Origin: Bacillus subtilis
GTDB taxonomy: Bacteria; Pseudomonadota; Alphaproteobacteria; Rhizobiales; Rhizobiaceae
Assembly (NCBI GenBank): GCA_021733665.1
Contig: JAHREI010000003.1
Location: 426,307 to 490,306, forward strand
Length of the DNA stretch: 64,000 bases
Direction of reading: 5' to 3'
Positions 1 through 8,813 of this stretch are shown here, piece by piece (position 1 is the first letter of the stretch; each line of letters opens with the position of its first letter). Under the pieces are notes generated by a model. That model made no database searches, had not been told where the DNA came from, and saw nothing but the letters and a program-made list of their open reading frames with translations. The position numbers and the translations under genes were made by a program.

Positions 1-1196
1 CACACGGTGTCACAACAGTACGTGGTGTTGCCCTTGCATGGGGGCCTCTGGGTGCAGCCGAAAAACTGCGCAGTGAAAAGAATGAAATTACTGCACCGCG
101 CATTTTTAATTATCAAACACTTGGCAGTGCATGGGATAAAGGCCGGGTAACATCTCCGGAAATCGCCCGTGAGTGGGTCAAATGGGCGGCTGCAAACAAT
201 ATTGACGGGATCAAATTCTTCAACCGTGGTGATGAAACACCGGAGATTATTGCTGCCGCAATAGACGAAGCCAAGAAAAACAAGCTCGGAACCGTAGCGC
301 ATCTTTCGCAAAATCTTGCTTTGGAAGTCAATGCAGAGTCAGCCGCAGCGATGGGATTAGGTACCGTTACCCACTTTTACGGTCATTTTGAATCGCTCCT
401 CAAAGATCATAAAATTCAAAACTTTCCGGCCGACTATAATTATAACAATGAGTATGACCGTTTCGCAGGGGTTGCTGATATCTGGAACCAGATTTACGAG
501 CCCGATAGTCCGGAATGGAAAGCCTATCTTCAGAAGCAAAAGAATTTGGGTATCGTTTTTGATCCTACATTTACGATATATGCCGCCTCACGCGATCTCA
601 TGCGTGCACGCAATGCCGATTGGCATGATAAATATACGATCCCGAGTTTATGGAAATTTTTCCAGTCAACCCGTGATAATCACGGTTCATATTTTTACGA
701 CTGGACAACGCATGATGAAGTCCAATGGAGGAATTTTTATCAACGCTATATGCAATTGGTCAACGACTATAAAAAGATGGGCGGACGTGTAACCACCGGC
801 TCGGATTCCGGCTTTATCTATAAATTATACGGCTTTGGCTACATTGAAGAACTCGAATTGCTTCAAGAAGCCGGATTTTCCCCTCTGGAAGTCATACAAT
901 CGGCAACAATAAATGGCGCACGAACATTGATGGAGCCCAAAGGAGAATCGCCCCAGTTTGGTATTGTCCGCAAAGGTATGCTGGCAGATTTAGTCGTGAT
1001 GCCTGAAAATCCGCTGGCGAATTTTAAAACACTCTACGGTACCGGACATGAACGGTTAAATCCGGCAACCAATGAGCCCGAAACTGTAGGCGGCGTAAAA
1101 TGGACAATCAAAGACGGTATCGTTTTTGACGCGAAAAAATTGCTCGCTGATGTTGCAGACATGGTAGCGGCTAAAAAAGCCGAGACCAAAAAATAA
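1..1196 (+). CDS. Amidohydrolase family protein, 3' part (5' end outside window)
   Basis: The frame is open from base 3 and has no start codon in the window, so this is the C-terminal ~397 residues of a longer protein. It begins in the HGVTTVRG block typical of amidohydrolases. IDGIKFF (possible bridging Lys), VAHLSQ and VTHFYGH (metal His) and TGSDSG (catalytic/metal Asp) follow. The end, with GMLADLVVMPENPL, is the usual C-terminal strand of imidazolonepropionase-like amidohydrolases. It probably hydrolyses a cyclic or linear amide; the substrate is not readable. The neighbouring RpiR regulator, MFS importer and racemase-family gene suggest a small amide or hydantoin-type utilisation locus, which is inference. 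The family call is firm. Confidence 0.85.
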   Translation, partial: HGVTTVRGVALAWGPLGAAEKLRSEKNEITAPRIFNYQTLGSAWDKGRVTSPEIAREWVKWAAANNIDGIKFFNRGDETPEIIAAAIDEAKKNKLGTVAHLSQNLALEVNAESAAAMGLGTVTHFYGHFESLLKDHKIQNFPADYNYNNEYDRFAGVADIWNQIYEPDSPEWKAYLQKQKNLGIVFDPTFTIYAASRDLMRARNADWHDKYTIPSLWKFFQSTRDNHGSYFYDWTTHDEVQWRNFYQRYMQLVNDYKKMGGRVTTGSDSGFIYKLYGFGYIEELELLQEAGFSPLEVIQSATINGARTLMEPKGESPQFGIVRKGMLADLVVMPENPLANFKTLYGTGHERLNPATNEPETVGGVKWTIKDGIVFDAKKLLADVADMVAAKKAETKK

Positions 1197-1293
1197 TAAT
1201 TGCAACGCCATCTCACAAGACAATCTCTGATTTACCTGATTGCATAAAGAAAATGAGCTTTTGCGTCAAAAATCTGGATTAATAAAGAATGCG

Positions 1294-1356
1294 GTGGCCT
1301 TCTTCGTTTAAGAGACAAGTAATGCAATTTACTTGCATTGATGCGCAGAAGGCCAC
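1294..1356. terminator. Nested inverted repeat between convergent genes
   Basis: A 10-bp perfect outer stem (GTGGCCTTCT at 1294-1303, AGAAGGCCAC at 1347-1356) encloses an inner perfect stem AATGCAA/TTGCATT (1321-1327, 1333-1339). It lies between the amidohydrolase stop and the 3' end of the convergent RpiR-type gene, where a two-way terminator is expected. No long T-run flanks it, so rho-independence is uncertain. Confidence 0.55.
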
Positions 1357-1365
1357 TATGGCTCT

Positions 1366-2208
1366 TTACAATTCCTGCAAAAAGTCGCCTGCTGTTTCAA
1401 TGTCCCGCAAGCGTTTGCGTCCGGGAGCACCAGCATGCTCAATAGCCCGGGTTATCATCAAGTGACAAAGTGCCATAACAGAAACATGATTAAAAAGCGG
1501 CCCCGGTGCGAGGGTCTGGCACATAAAATGCCAATGAGCACCGGAACGAAACGGAGCTCCTTCATCGGTTATATAAAGTAATTTTGCGCCACTTTTTTCA
1601 ATTGCACTCAGCAATGCATCCATCTTCGCTATACGTCTGCGCAAAGCAAAAACAACCACCACATCAGCAGAGTTAAAGCTCGCTATATACTCACCTAGAG
1701 TTTGTCCTGCACCTGGAATTGAAAAAATATTTTCAGTAACTTGCGTCATTTGCCACTGAAAATAAGCAGCAAAAGGGTGACTGCTGCGAAATCCTATGAC
1801 CCATGTTTTACGTGCACTGAGGATCGCCTGAACAACAGCATCAATATGGCCATCATGGATAGAGAGGAATGTGTTTTCCAGATTAGTGATGGTCTGCCCG
1901 ATATGTGCTGCAAGCGGTTGGTTTTTACCTATGGACGAATGATCAGAAATAAAAAATCTTGAGCCGGTTTGCTTTTCATTTCGGGCATGGCGGCGTGCAT
2001 CCTCATAATTTTCATAGCCGAGGCGCTGAATAAGTCGTGTTACCGTTGCATTGGAAACATGCGCTAATGCGGCCAATTCGGACGCCGAGTAGCTCGCCAG
2101 TTCACCAGGGAAATCACACACAAAATCTGCCAGCCTGCGCTCAGCAGGCGGCAAGTCCTGTATTGTGTTTCTGACACGCGTGAGAAAAGAGAGATCGGTA
2201 GTAACCAT
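1366..2208 (-). CDS. RpiR/MurR-family transcriptional regulator (HTH + SIS)
   Basis: This 280-residue protein has an N-terminal RpiR-type helix-turn-helix (about residues 1-80). SASELAALAHVSNATVTRLIQRLGY is read as the recognition region (quoted in two parts: SASELAALAHVSN and ATVTRLIQRLGY). A C-terminal SIS phosphosugar-binding-type domain covers about 120-250 (ARKTWVIGFRSSHPFA, SADVVVVFALRRR). Length and domain order are normal for the family. It is divergent from the MFS importer gene at 2410 and probably controls the importer, the racemase-family gene and perhaps itself. RpiR proteins usually sense sugar phosphates, but several rhizobial members control non-sugar catabolism, so the ligand is open. 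The start is an ATG with a weak ribosome site. Confidence 0.88.
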   Translation of the reverse strand: MVTTDLSFLTRVRNTIQDLPPAERRLADFVCDFPGELASYSASELAALAHVSNATVTRLIQRLGYENYEDARRHARNEKQTGSRFFISDHSSIGKNQPLAAHIGQTITNLENTFLSIHDGHIDAVVQAILSARKTWVIGFRSSHPFAAYFQWQMTQVTENIFSIPGAGQTLGEYIASFNSADVVVVFALRRRIAKMDALLSAIEKSGAKLLYITDEGAPFRSGAHWHFMCQTLAPGPLFNHVSVMALCHLMITRAIEHAGAPGRKRLRDIETAGDFLQEL

Positions 2209-2358
2209 GCCCGTTGTTAAACTTACCCGTTAAAAGTGCTCATATAGATTGATGTAACAAGATTTTTGAGCGTTTGCGAGTAAAGGTGCAAAGAAACTGA
2301 AATTATTTTTTCAACTTAAAACGTCACAGCAGTTGTTAAAAATCTATTTTCCATTTAT

Positions 2359-2385
2359 GAGTGTTGAAAACTGATTTTCATACTC
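2359..2385. promoter_or_regulatory. Imperfect palindrome, candidate RpiR-type operator
   Basis: GAGT (2359-2362), TGAAAA (2365-2370), CTGA, TTTTCA (2375-2380) and ACTC (2382-2385) form a dyad about 25 bp before the MFS start, in the divergent RpiR/MFS region. Dyads of the TGAAA/TTTCA kind are plausible RpiR-family sites. Assignment rests on position and symmetry only. Confidence 0.35.
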
Positions 2386-2409
2386 AATGGCTATCGGGAG
2401 GGATGGCGC

Positions 2410-3864
2410 ATGGCAGGGGAAAATATGATTACAACGGGGAAAAGCTCCCCGCAAATAATACAAATGGAACATGCGCTAAATGATATTGGAGTAACTAATG
2501 CGCATAAGCAGATCATTGTACTCATTTTAATTGGTTGTCTCTTTGACAGTTTTGAACAAAATACAATTGGTCTTATTGCTCCTATTTTGAGAGAGCAATG
2601 GGGGCTTTCAGGTGCTGATATCGGCCTGTTAAATACAGTAACTTTTGCCAGCGCGGCAGTCGGCAGGTTATTGTCAGGTATCTTGGGTGACAGATTTGGT
2701 CGCCGCATCATGCTTTCAATAAATTTATTGCTTTTCACTATCGGATCAGCAGCCTGTGCATTAGCGCCCGATTTTGGCTGGCTTCTTGTTGCTCGTGCAA
2801 TTGTCGGCTTTGGTGTGGGAGGTGAAATTTCGACTGCTGTCACTATGCTTGCCGAATTCTGTTCACCTAAATTTCGCGGTACAGCTGCAGGCTTAGTCAA
2901 TGTCGGAGCAGGCGGTTTTGGTAACTTTCTGGCACCTGCCTTCGGCCTATTAATATTCACATTATTCCCCGGAGATGATAATTGGCGTTGGTTATTTGCC
3001 GTTCTGGCACTGCCGGCATTCCTTGTGGTTTTCTTTCGACGCTATGTACCCGAAACTCCGCGTTTTCTTGCGTCACAGAACCGTATTGATGAAGCTAATC
3101 ATGTTTTGTCTGTTCTGGCCTCCGGATCGCTTGGTACAAAGAAGCCGGTTCTTAAAGAATATTTGACCAAGGATAAGGAAGCCAATACGGGCACAACGAA
3201 GGGCTCATGGACAGAGCTGTTTCAAATGCCTTATCTTGGCCGAACTATACCGGTCGCGATCGCTATCCTGATGAGCTATGGCGCGCAGCTGTCCGTCCTG
3301 ACACTGATGCCTATGATATTCGTTTCCATGGGTTACAGCCTGTCAGGAAGCTTGCTTTATAGTATGATCATTCAAAGCGGCAGTGTACTTGGAGCAATCG
3401 CGGCATCTGCATTCGGCTATTATTTTCCACGTAAAAAAGTGCTTACAGCGGGAGCAGTTTGTGCCTGCGCGGCTGCATTGGCAATCGTCTATCTGGGCGT
3501 AAACATTTATCTGGTTCTGCTTTTTGGAGCACTGTTTCAGTTTTTTGTTTTACTGTTGAATACATCAATCTGGATTTATGCTCCTGAATTATACCCTACT
3601 CGTATACGTGGTTTTGGTGTGGCCTTTATTCTTGCATCAGGTTCTGCGGCGGGCTCATTCATACCAATCATTGCCGGTTTACTCTTTGATAACTACGGAA
3701 TGATGGGTGTGTTCGGGCTTGCAGCTGCTATGTATTCGATTTTTGCGGTCTGCATTCAAATGGGGCCTGAAACGTATGGCCGCTCTCTGGAGGACTTAAC
3801 ATTGCCCGCAGACGGTAATGTAAATGATCCAACTATTGCTACAACAATGACAAAGCAGGCATGA
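2410..3864 (+). CDS. MFS transporter, aromatic-acid:H+ symporter-like
   Basis: This is a 484-residue inner-membrane protein with about twelve hydrophobic segments. The MFS A-motif SGILGDRFGRR lies in the first cytoplasmic loop, with a related GYYFPRKK loop in the second half. The PETPRFL segment after TM6 is characteristic of the sugar/aromatic-acid MFS branch. The ribosome site GGGAGGG lies about 8 bases before the ATG. The stop overlaps the next gene in an ATGA junction, so the two are translationally coupled. It probably imports the compound handled by the racemase-family protein or the upstream amidohydrolase; that substrate cannot be read from sequence. Confidence 0.88.
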   Translation: MAGENMITTGKSSPQIIQMEHALNDIGVTNAHKQIIVLILIGCLFDSFEQNTIGLIAPILREQWGLSGADIGLLNTVTFASAAVGRLLSGILGDRFGRRIMLSINLLLFTIGSAACALAPDFGWLLVARAIVGFGVGGEISTAVTMLAEFCSPKFRGTAAGLVNVGAGGFGNFLAPAFGLLIFTLFPGDDNWRWLFAVLALPAFLVVFFRRYVPETPRFLASQNRIDEANHVLSVLASGSLGTKKPVLKEYLTKDKEANTGTTKGSWTELFQMPYLGRTIPVAIAILMSYGAQLSVLTLMPMIFVSMGYSLSGSLLYSMIIQSGSVLGAIAASAFGYYFPRKKVLTAGAVCACAAALAIVYLGVNIYLVLLFGALFQFFVLLLNTSIWIYAPELYPTRIRGFGVAFILASGSAAGSFIPIIAGLLFDNYGMMGVFGLAAAMYSIFAVCIQMGPETYGRSLEDLTLPADGNVNDPTIATTMTKQA

Positions 3865-4556
3865 AAATGGCAGCCCCATACGCTCTCTTAATTAATCCAA
3901 ACAGCTCTCATACTACCAGTGAAATGATGCTTGATATTGCCCGCCGCGTAGCAGACGGACGGGTTAATATGGAAGTAGCAACAGCTACACGCAATCCGAC
4001 AATGATTGTCACCTATGAGCAATTACAAGCCTCTGCTAAACAGGTGATTGAAATTGCCACTGAGAGTGCATCACAATGCGTAGGGGTTATCGTCAGTGCC
4101 TTCGGTGATCCCGGAGCCGCAACTCTCAAGCAAAATCTTTCTGTTCCTGTGATCGGTATTTGTGAGGCTTCGATGCTTGAAGCCTCACGCGGTGGACGTA
4201 AATTTGCCGTTGCAACGGTTACACCAGATTTAATTGAGGCAATTGACAGGCGAGCGCATCAATTAGGTTTGAGTGAACTCTTTATGGGAACTTATTGCAC
4301 GGCTGGTGATCCGGAAATTTTAGCCAATGACCCGTCGCGCTTGCCCCAAGAACTTGGCAAGACAGTTCGCATATGTATTGATGCTGGCGCAGAAGCGGTA
4401 ATTATAGGCGGAGGACCGCTCGGACAAGCAGCAGAAACTTTACAGCCGATGTTTGAAATTCCGATCATCGCTCCAATATCAAGTGCAGTTCAGCAACTCA
4501 TAAATATGCTGAACGATAGCAAATCTTTTTCCAGAGCTTATAAAAATAACAATTGA
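3861..4556 (+). CDS. Asp/Glu/hydantoin racemase-family protein lacking both usual catalytic Cys
   Basis: The protein has 231 residues. It opens with ALLINPNSS, the glycine/asparagine start typical of the hydantoin-racemase branch, and keeps FGDPGA and VIGICEASM. In characterised racemases of this superfamily two cysteines act as paired acid/base residues. Here the first position reads VSAFGDPG and the second reads VIIGGGPLGQ, so both cysteines are replaced. Other Cys residues (GICEAS, GTYCTAG) are not at these sites. It is therefore probably not a classical two-base racemase. An isomerase, a decarboxylase-like (AMDase/maleate isomerase-like) or a binding role is possible. The start overlaps the MFS stop by 4 bases. 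Confidence 0.8.
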   Translation: MKMAAPYALLINPNSSHTTSEMMLDIARRVADGRVNMEVATATRNPTMIVTYEQLQASAKQVIEIATESASQCVGVIVSAFGDPGAATLKQNLSVPVIGICEASMLEASRGGRKFAVATVTPDLIEAIDRRAHQLGLSELFMGTYCTAGDPEILANDPSRLPQELGKTVRICIDAGAEAVIIGGGPLGQAAETLQPMFEIPIIAPISSAVQQLINMLNDSKSFSRAYKNNN

Positions 4557-4581
4557 TTAGAGGGGATACCGAGGCGGGGGC

Positions 4582-4604
4582 CATGTCAGACTATGTCTGA
4601 CATG
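4582..4604. repeat. Perfect hairpin 1 of a back-to-back pair
   Basis: CATGTCAGAC (4582-4591), a TAT loop and GTCTGACATG (4595-4604) form a perfect 10-bp stem. It directly abuts the next hairpin with no spacer. The pair lies between convergent genes, 26 bases after the racemase-family stop. Confidence 0.7.
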
Positions 4605-4637
4605 TAGGGTCGAAGTTGAAAATCAACTTCGACCCTA
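4605..4637. terminator. Perfect 15-bp hairpin 2 of the pair; likely terminator
   Basis: TAGGGTCGAAGTTGA (4605-4619), an AAA loop and TCAACTTCGACCCTA (4623-4637) make a perfect 15-bp stem, unusually long for a bacterial terminator. The following bases (AAATATTC) contain no T-run. The region 4638-4804 up to the permease stop holds no gene that I can support. Confidence 0.6.
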
Positions 4638-4804
4638 AAATATTCAGGGCATCGTATTAGATTTTTCCAACTGCACTTTGATTAAGCAGTAAGTGTTGAG
4701 AGAGAATTTCACCTTATTATCAAGCTTTTTATTCAAACCTACCATACCTGAATGAATAGGATGAAACGAGCCTTAATGTTTCAACTGTGTATGTTCAGCA
4801 TATC

Positions 4805-5602
4805 TCAATCGCGATCAGACATTGCGCCTAACAGCTTTGGTAAATCGCCAAAACGCGCAACAAGACCAAAGATAACCGCTGCAGTCAGTACGAACAGCAA
4901 AGTGACCGATGCCATTGTCGGCGTATAGCCATAGCGCAGAGAATTGAAGATTTTGATCGGTAGTGTTTCCATAGTGAAACCAACCGTCATATAGGCGACG
5001 ATATATTCGTTGAGTGATAAAACGAAAGCGAATGCATATCCGGAAACAATATAGGGCGTAATCAACGGCAGAATGACGGTGCGGAAAATGACCCGATCTT
5101 CGGCACCCATAGTAGCCGCAGCTTCAACCAAAGAGCGGTCGATAGAACTGAACCCCAGAGACAATGTTACCAGCGGCAGCGTGACAAAGAAAATACCGTG
5201 GCTAATAACCGCCGTCCAGGATTGTCCGTAAAAACCGGTCGTTGCCCAAAACGTCAACAGTCCCAGTGCCGTAATAACCGGTGGCAGCGTAAAAGGTGCA
5301 ATACCCAAAAGCTGAAAAATATTCGTCCATTTGGCTTTTCGCCGCCAAACGAACCATGCCAATGGCAGGGCAATGGAAACGGCAAAAGCGGCAGATAACA
5401 ACGCCAAAGTCAGCGATGCGATCAATGCGTTCCTCCATTCCGGATTCAGAAAAATCTCAGCATACCAATGCAATGACATGCCTTTAGGCGGAAAATTTAG
5501 TGCCTGTTTTTCATTGATCGACACTCCGGCCACCACAATCAGCGGCAGTGCCAGAAACAGGCCAATCAGACAGAAATATAATTTTCGGAGAAATCCGCTC
5601 AT
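4805..5602 (-). CDS. ABC transporter permease, PotC type
   Basis: This 265-residue inner-membrane permease of the spermidine/putrescine (2-permease) class has about six transmembrane segments. The EAA-type cytoplasmic loop (SLVEAAATMGAEDRVIFRTVILP, given here as its key part EAAATMGA) contacts the ATPase. The gene is last in the operon speB-like/SBP/ATPase/permease/permease. Its start overlaps the stop of the first permease by 4 bases. Together with that permease it should form the membrane channel for a polyamine or guanidino compound. Confidence 0.9.
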   Translation of the reverse strand: MSGFLRKLYFCLIGLFLALPLIVVAGVSINEKQALNFPPKGMSLHWYAEIFLNPEWRNALIASLTLALLSAAFAVSIALPLAWFVWRRKAKWTNIFQLLGIAPFTLPPVITALGLLTFWATTGFYGQSWTAVISHGIFFVTLPLVTLSLGFSSIDRSLVEAAATMGAEDRVIFRTVILPLITPYIVSGYAFAFVLSLNEYIVAYMTVGFTMETLPIKIFNSLRYGYTPTMASVTLLFVLTAAVIFGLVARFGDLPKLLGAMSDRD

Positions 5603-6453
5603 GCTGTTTCTCCTTTTTTACCGGCAATCACTGTCAGTGCCACCAAGCCAAGCGTTACCAGCACCAGAAAGACAGCCATTGCTGCTGCAAAAGGCATATT
5701 GGACTGGTAAATCGCCTGATCTGTGATCAATACCGACAAGGTCCAGTGCTGCGGACGCCCTAAAAGTTGCGGGAGCAAATAGCTTCCCAGCGCAAAGATA
5801 AACACCATGATCAATGTAGCAATAATCGTATTACGCAAGGCGGGAATAACGACCGTTGCAAAAGCTTTGACAGGCGACGCTCCCAGTGTTCGTGCTGCCT
5901 CTGTCAGTGTCGGATCGAGACGCACAAGTGCGGGAAATAAAACTAACACTGTATAGGGAAATGCCTGATAAACCATACCTGTCAAAACGGCACCAAAACT
6001 CGGCGTTAATGCCACAGGTTCCTGCATCAGCCCTAACAGAACCAAAATATTGGTAATACCTGCCGTGCGGGAGAACAGAGTTGACCAGGCAAAGCCGATG
6101 ATCACCTCTGACAAGGACAGAATTGACAACAGCGCTACCAGCCACACGACCTGCACTTGTTTCTGCATCCGCGTTAATAAATAGGTGAAAGGCAATGCCA
6201 TTACGACGCAGCAAACTGCGACCAGAATTGACAACCCCAATGAGAAGCTCAGCACACCGCCAAAAAACGTTGATATGAAACGGGCATAATTATCCAGCAC
6301 AAAATCGGTTGTATAAAATCCGCCTGCCTGACGCTTAAAAAAACTCACGGCAATCATTGTTCCGAACGGAACCACGAAAAACACAATCAGCATCAATGCC
6401 GGAAACAGGATCGGCATATAATCCCTAAAATGCTGTGGTGATTCACGTCTCAT
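5599..6453 (-). CDS. ABC transporter permease, PotB type
   Basis: This 284-residue permease has a long first periplasmic region (FYTTDFVLDNYARF) typical of PotB/PotH. Its EAA loop reads LTEAARTLGASPVKAF, about 90 residues before the C-terminus. Both flanking genes overlap it by 4 bases (ATPase upstream, second permease downstream), so the three are translationally coupled. It pairs with the PotC-type permease at 4805-5602. Confidence 0.9.
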   Translation of the reverse strand: MRRESPQHFRDYMPILFPALMLIVFFVVPFGTMIAVSFFKRQAGGFYTTDFVLDNYARFISTFFGGVLSFSLGLSILVAVCCVVMALPFTYLLTRMQKQVQVVWLVALLSILSLSEVIIGFAWSTLFSRTAGITNILVLLGLMQEPVALTPSFGAVLTGMVYQAFPYTVLVLFPALVRLDPTLTEAARTLGASPVKAFATVVIPALRNTIIATLIMVFIFALGSYLLPQLLGRPQHWTLSVLITDQAIYQSNMPFAAAMAVFLVLVTLGLVALTVIAGKKGETA

Positions 6454-7487
6454 TTGCGCAGCACCACACTGTTATCCTGAGAAAAAGCAATACCAACCAT
6501 CTGCCCGATTTTAATTTGCGTACTCTCTCTTTGCGTTGAAACCGCAACGATTTGTCTGCCGGAAATATCAATAAAAGTCTCTGTTGTTGCGCCCAGATCG
6601 CGAATGAAAGACACCTGCCCTGACAGAACGCCTTCGCGCGGCGCAATCAGCTCAATATCCTCAGGGCGTACACATAGAATACCCTTGGCAAGATCGTCAG
6701 GCATAATGACAGCCTCAACCGGTTGCCCGAAGGCCAGCACGCGCTGAGCGGCATCTTTTTCGAGTTCCAGCAAATTTGTTTGCCCGATAAAATCGGCCAC
6801 AAAACTATCCGCCGGCCGACGATAAATCTCGATTGGCGGAGCAACCTGACGAATTTCGCCACCATTCATCACCACAACCGTATCAGCCATTGTCATTGCT
6901 TCACGCTGATCATGCGTCACAACAATGGTCGTAATGCCAAGCCGCTGTTGTAACTGGCGCAGCTCAACCTGCATTGCTTCACGCAATTTTGCGTCCAGCG
7001 CCGAGAGTGGTTCATCAAGCAAAAATAGTTTTGGCGCTATCGTCAGGGCACGGGCAATAGCCACACGCTGCCGTTGCCCGCCGGATAACTTAGCCACAGG
7101 CCGGTCAGCGAACCCCTTGAGATGGATCATATCCAGAAGTTCATCCACACGTTGTTTCTGTTCTTGCTTACCTGCACCACGGATCCGCAACGGATAAGCA
7201 ATATTCTCTCCCACCGATAAATGCGGGAACAATGCCAGTGACTGAAACACCATGCCGAGTTCCCGTTTATGGGTCGGCATGCGGGTAATATCCTGATCAT
7301 CCAGCGCAATTTTGCCGGTAGTTGGCAAATCAAGACCTGCTATCATACGTAATAATGTTGTCTTCCCGCAGCCGGACGGCCCCAGCATACATACGAATGT
7401 GCCATGCGGCACATCCAGGTCAACATTATTGACTGCGCGAAAATTCCCGAATTCTTTCACAATATTCTGAAGTGCAAGTCCCGACAT
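6450..7487 (-). CDS. ABC transporter ATP-binding protein, PotA type
   Basis: The protein has 345 residues. The nucleotide-binding domain carries Walker A GPSGCGKTT, Q-loop MVFQSLALFPH, signature LSGGQRQRVAIARAL, Walker B LFLLDEPLSALD and the switch His in VVTHDQREA. A C-terminal regulatory TOBE domain follows (about 280-345, with CVRPEDIELI). This is the standard PotA/FbpC layout and length. It energises the two downstream permeases. A stable hairpin separates it from the upstream solute-binding gene. Confidence 0.93.
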   Translation of the reverse strand: MSGLALQNIVKEFGNFRAVNNVDLDVPHGTFVCMLGPSGCGKTTLLRMIAGLDLPTTGKIALDDQDITRMPTHKRELGMVFQSLALFPHLSVGENIAYPLRIRGAGKQEQKQRVDELLDMIHLKGFADRPVAKLSGGQRQRVAIARALTIAPKLFLLDEPLSALDAKLREAMQVELRQLQQRLGITTIVVTHDQREAMTMADTVVVMNGGEIRQVAPPIEIYRRPADSFVADFIGQTNLLELEKDAAQRVLAFGQPVEAVIMPDDLAKGILCVRPEDIELIAPREGVLSGQVSFIRDLGATTETFIDISGRQIVAVSTQRESTQIKIGQMVGIAFSQDNSVVLRK

Positions 7488-7552
7488 GCTTATCCTTCTT
7501 ACCTGCCCTCAAACGCGCATAATATTGAATATTGGCAATTGCCTTAAGGTGC

Positions 7553-7579
7553 TCCCGTCAGGGGCAAAACCTGACGGGA
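7553..7579 (-). promoter_or_regulatory. Intra-operon hairpin between binding-protein and ATPase genes
   Basis: TCCCGTCAGG (7553-7562), a 7-base loop and CCTGACGGGA (7570-7579) form a perfect 10-bp stem. It lies in the 138-base gap after the solute-binding-protein stop and has no T-run downstream on the minus strand. A second weaker stem, CGCGAC/GTCGCG (7597-7602, 7614-7619), precedes it. Such stems commonly protect the binding-protein mRNA or partly terminate transcription. Confidence 0.6.
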
Positions 7580-7625
7580 AGTATGAATATGCAAAACGCG
7601 ACGGAAGACGGATGTCGCGCTGTTT

Positions 7626-8705
7626 TTAACCGGCGATCATTTCCGTCCATTTTTGATTAAGCCAGTCAGCGCGTGTCTGATACATGGCAAAACGCGGAAT
7701 GACCGGATCAATATCAGATGATACCGCCGCAAATTCTCCAGCAGTCAAATCCATACTGTCGCGTTTGACAGTTGGTGATGTACCGACTTTACGGGCAAGC
7801 GTCGCCTGAATGACAGGCTGACACATATAATCAATGAAAATATGCGCCTCTTCGCTCTTCTTGGATGCACTGGATAATGCCCAGCTGCCCGCATCCTGAA
7901 TGCCGCCCTCTTTTGGGAAGGTTGAGCGGACAGGATTACCATCCGCGGCCGCAAGCCCCGTGACATCGTGATAATATTGCCCCATCGGGATTTCACCGGA
8001 TTTCAGCGCCTGCTCAAACTGTGCCTCATCCCGATACCACAGCCGGACATTCGGCTTTACTTCCGCTAATTTGTCAAAAACCTTGAGAATACCTTCTTCC
8101 GTATCCAGAATTTCCGGCCCGTCAAAATAGGTTTTCGCAGTCACGTCCAGCAAAAAGGAGTTAGAAACCAAAGCCAGCAGACCAAGCTTATCCTTGTTGG
8201 CCGGATCCCACAGTGCTGCCCAAGAAGTCGGCGGCTCTTTATAAACATCCGTATTAGTGACAAGTGTAATATACCACGACACCGCACCAATACCGGCAAC
8301 ACGACCGTCAGGATATTTATTGATAAAACGGTCAAGCAAATTCGAGCTGTTTTTGATCTTGTCTAAATCAAGTGGTGCCCAAAGCTCATTGGCCTGACCT
8401 TTCAGCATCGCCACCTGCGACATCATTGAAACGTCTGCCGGCGCTTGTCCGGCACGGGCAGCCTGCGAGAGCTGCACCAGCCACGCCTCACCTGTAGGCT
8501 CTGCGATCGACTCCACCGCAATACCGGTTGCTTTGGTGAATTCCGGAAAAATATTCTTATCAAATGAATCTTTGAAGTAACCGCCATAGACGCCGACTTT
8601 CAAGGATTTGTCCTGCGCGCGCAAAATACCAGGCATGGCCAATACTGATACGCCAGCCAATCCCGCGCCCAATACAGTGCGTCGGTTCATCGACATAATC
8701 GTCAT
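7626..8705 (-). CDS. Periplasmic polyamine-type solute-binding protein (PotD/PotF-like)
   Basis: The protein has 359 residues. The N-terminus has a twin-arginine-type signal (NRRTVLGAG followed by a hydrophobic stretch and LRAQ), so export folded via Tat is likely, with cleavage near residue 30. The mature part is an SBP_bac_8/PotD-like fold (LKVGVYGGYFKDSF, PTGEAWLVQLS, VSWYITLVTN, SWAALWDP). It delivers ligand to the PotABC-type membrane complex. GGGAGGAAG lies 6-8 bases before the ATG. The agmatinase-family gene 108 bases upstream suggests agmatine or another guanidino amine as ligand, which is inference. Confidence 0.88.
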   Translation of the reverse strand: MTIMSMNRRTVLGAGLAGVSVLAMPGILRAQDKSLKVGVYGGYFKDSFDKNIFPEFTKATGIAVESIAEPTGEAWLVQLSQAARAGQAPADVSMMSQVAMLKGQANELWAPLDLDKIKNSSNLLDRFINKYPDGRVAGIGAVSWYITLVTNTDVYKEPPTSWAALWDPANKDKLGLLALVSNSFLLDVTAKTYFDGPEILDTEEGILKVFDKLAEVKPNVRLWYRDEAQFEQALKSGEIPMGQYYHDVTGLAAADGNPVRSTFPKEGGIQDAGSWALSSASKKSEEAHIFIDYMCQPVIQATLARKVGTSPTVKRDSMDLTAGEFAAVSSDIDPVIPRFAMYQTRADWLNQKWTEMIAG

Positions 8706-8813
8706 TATCTTCCTCCCAGCGGCAGATATAAACTGCCGGTCTCCCCAGTGAATTTATGTATAAATTTGAACTTAAATCAATCTCACTTTATCTGACGTAT
8801 TATCGCAGATCCG

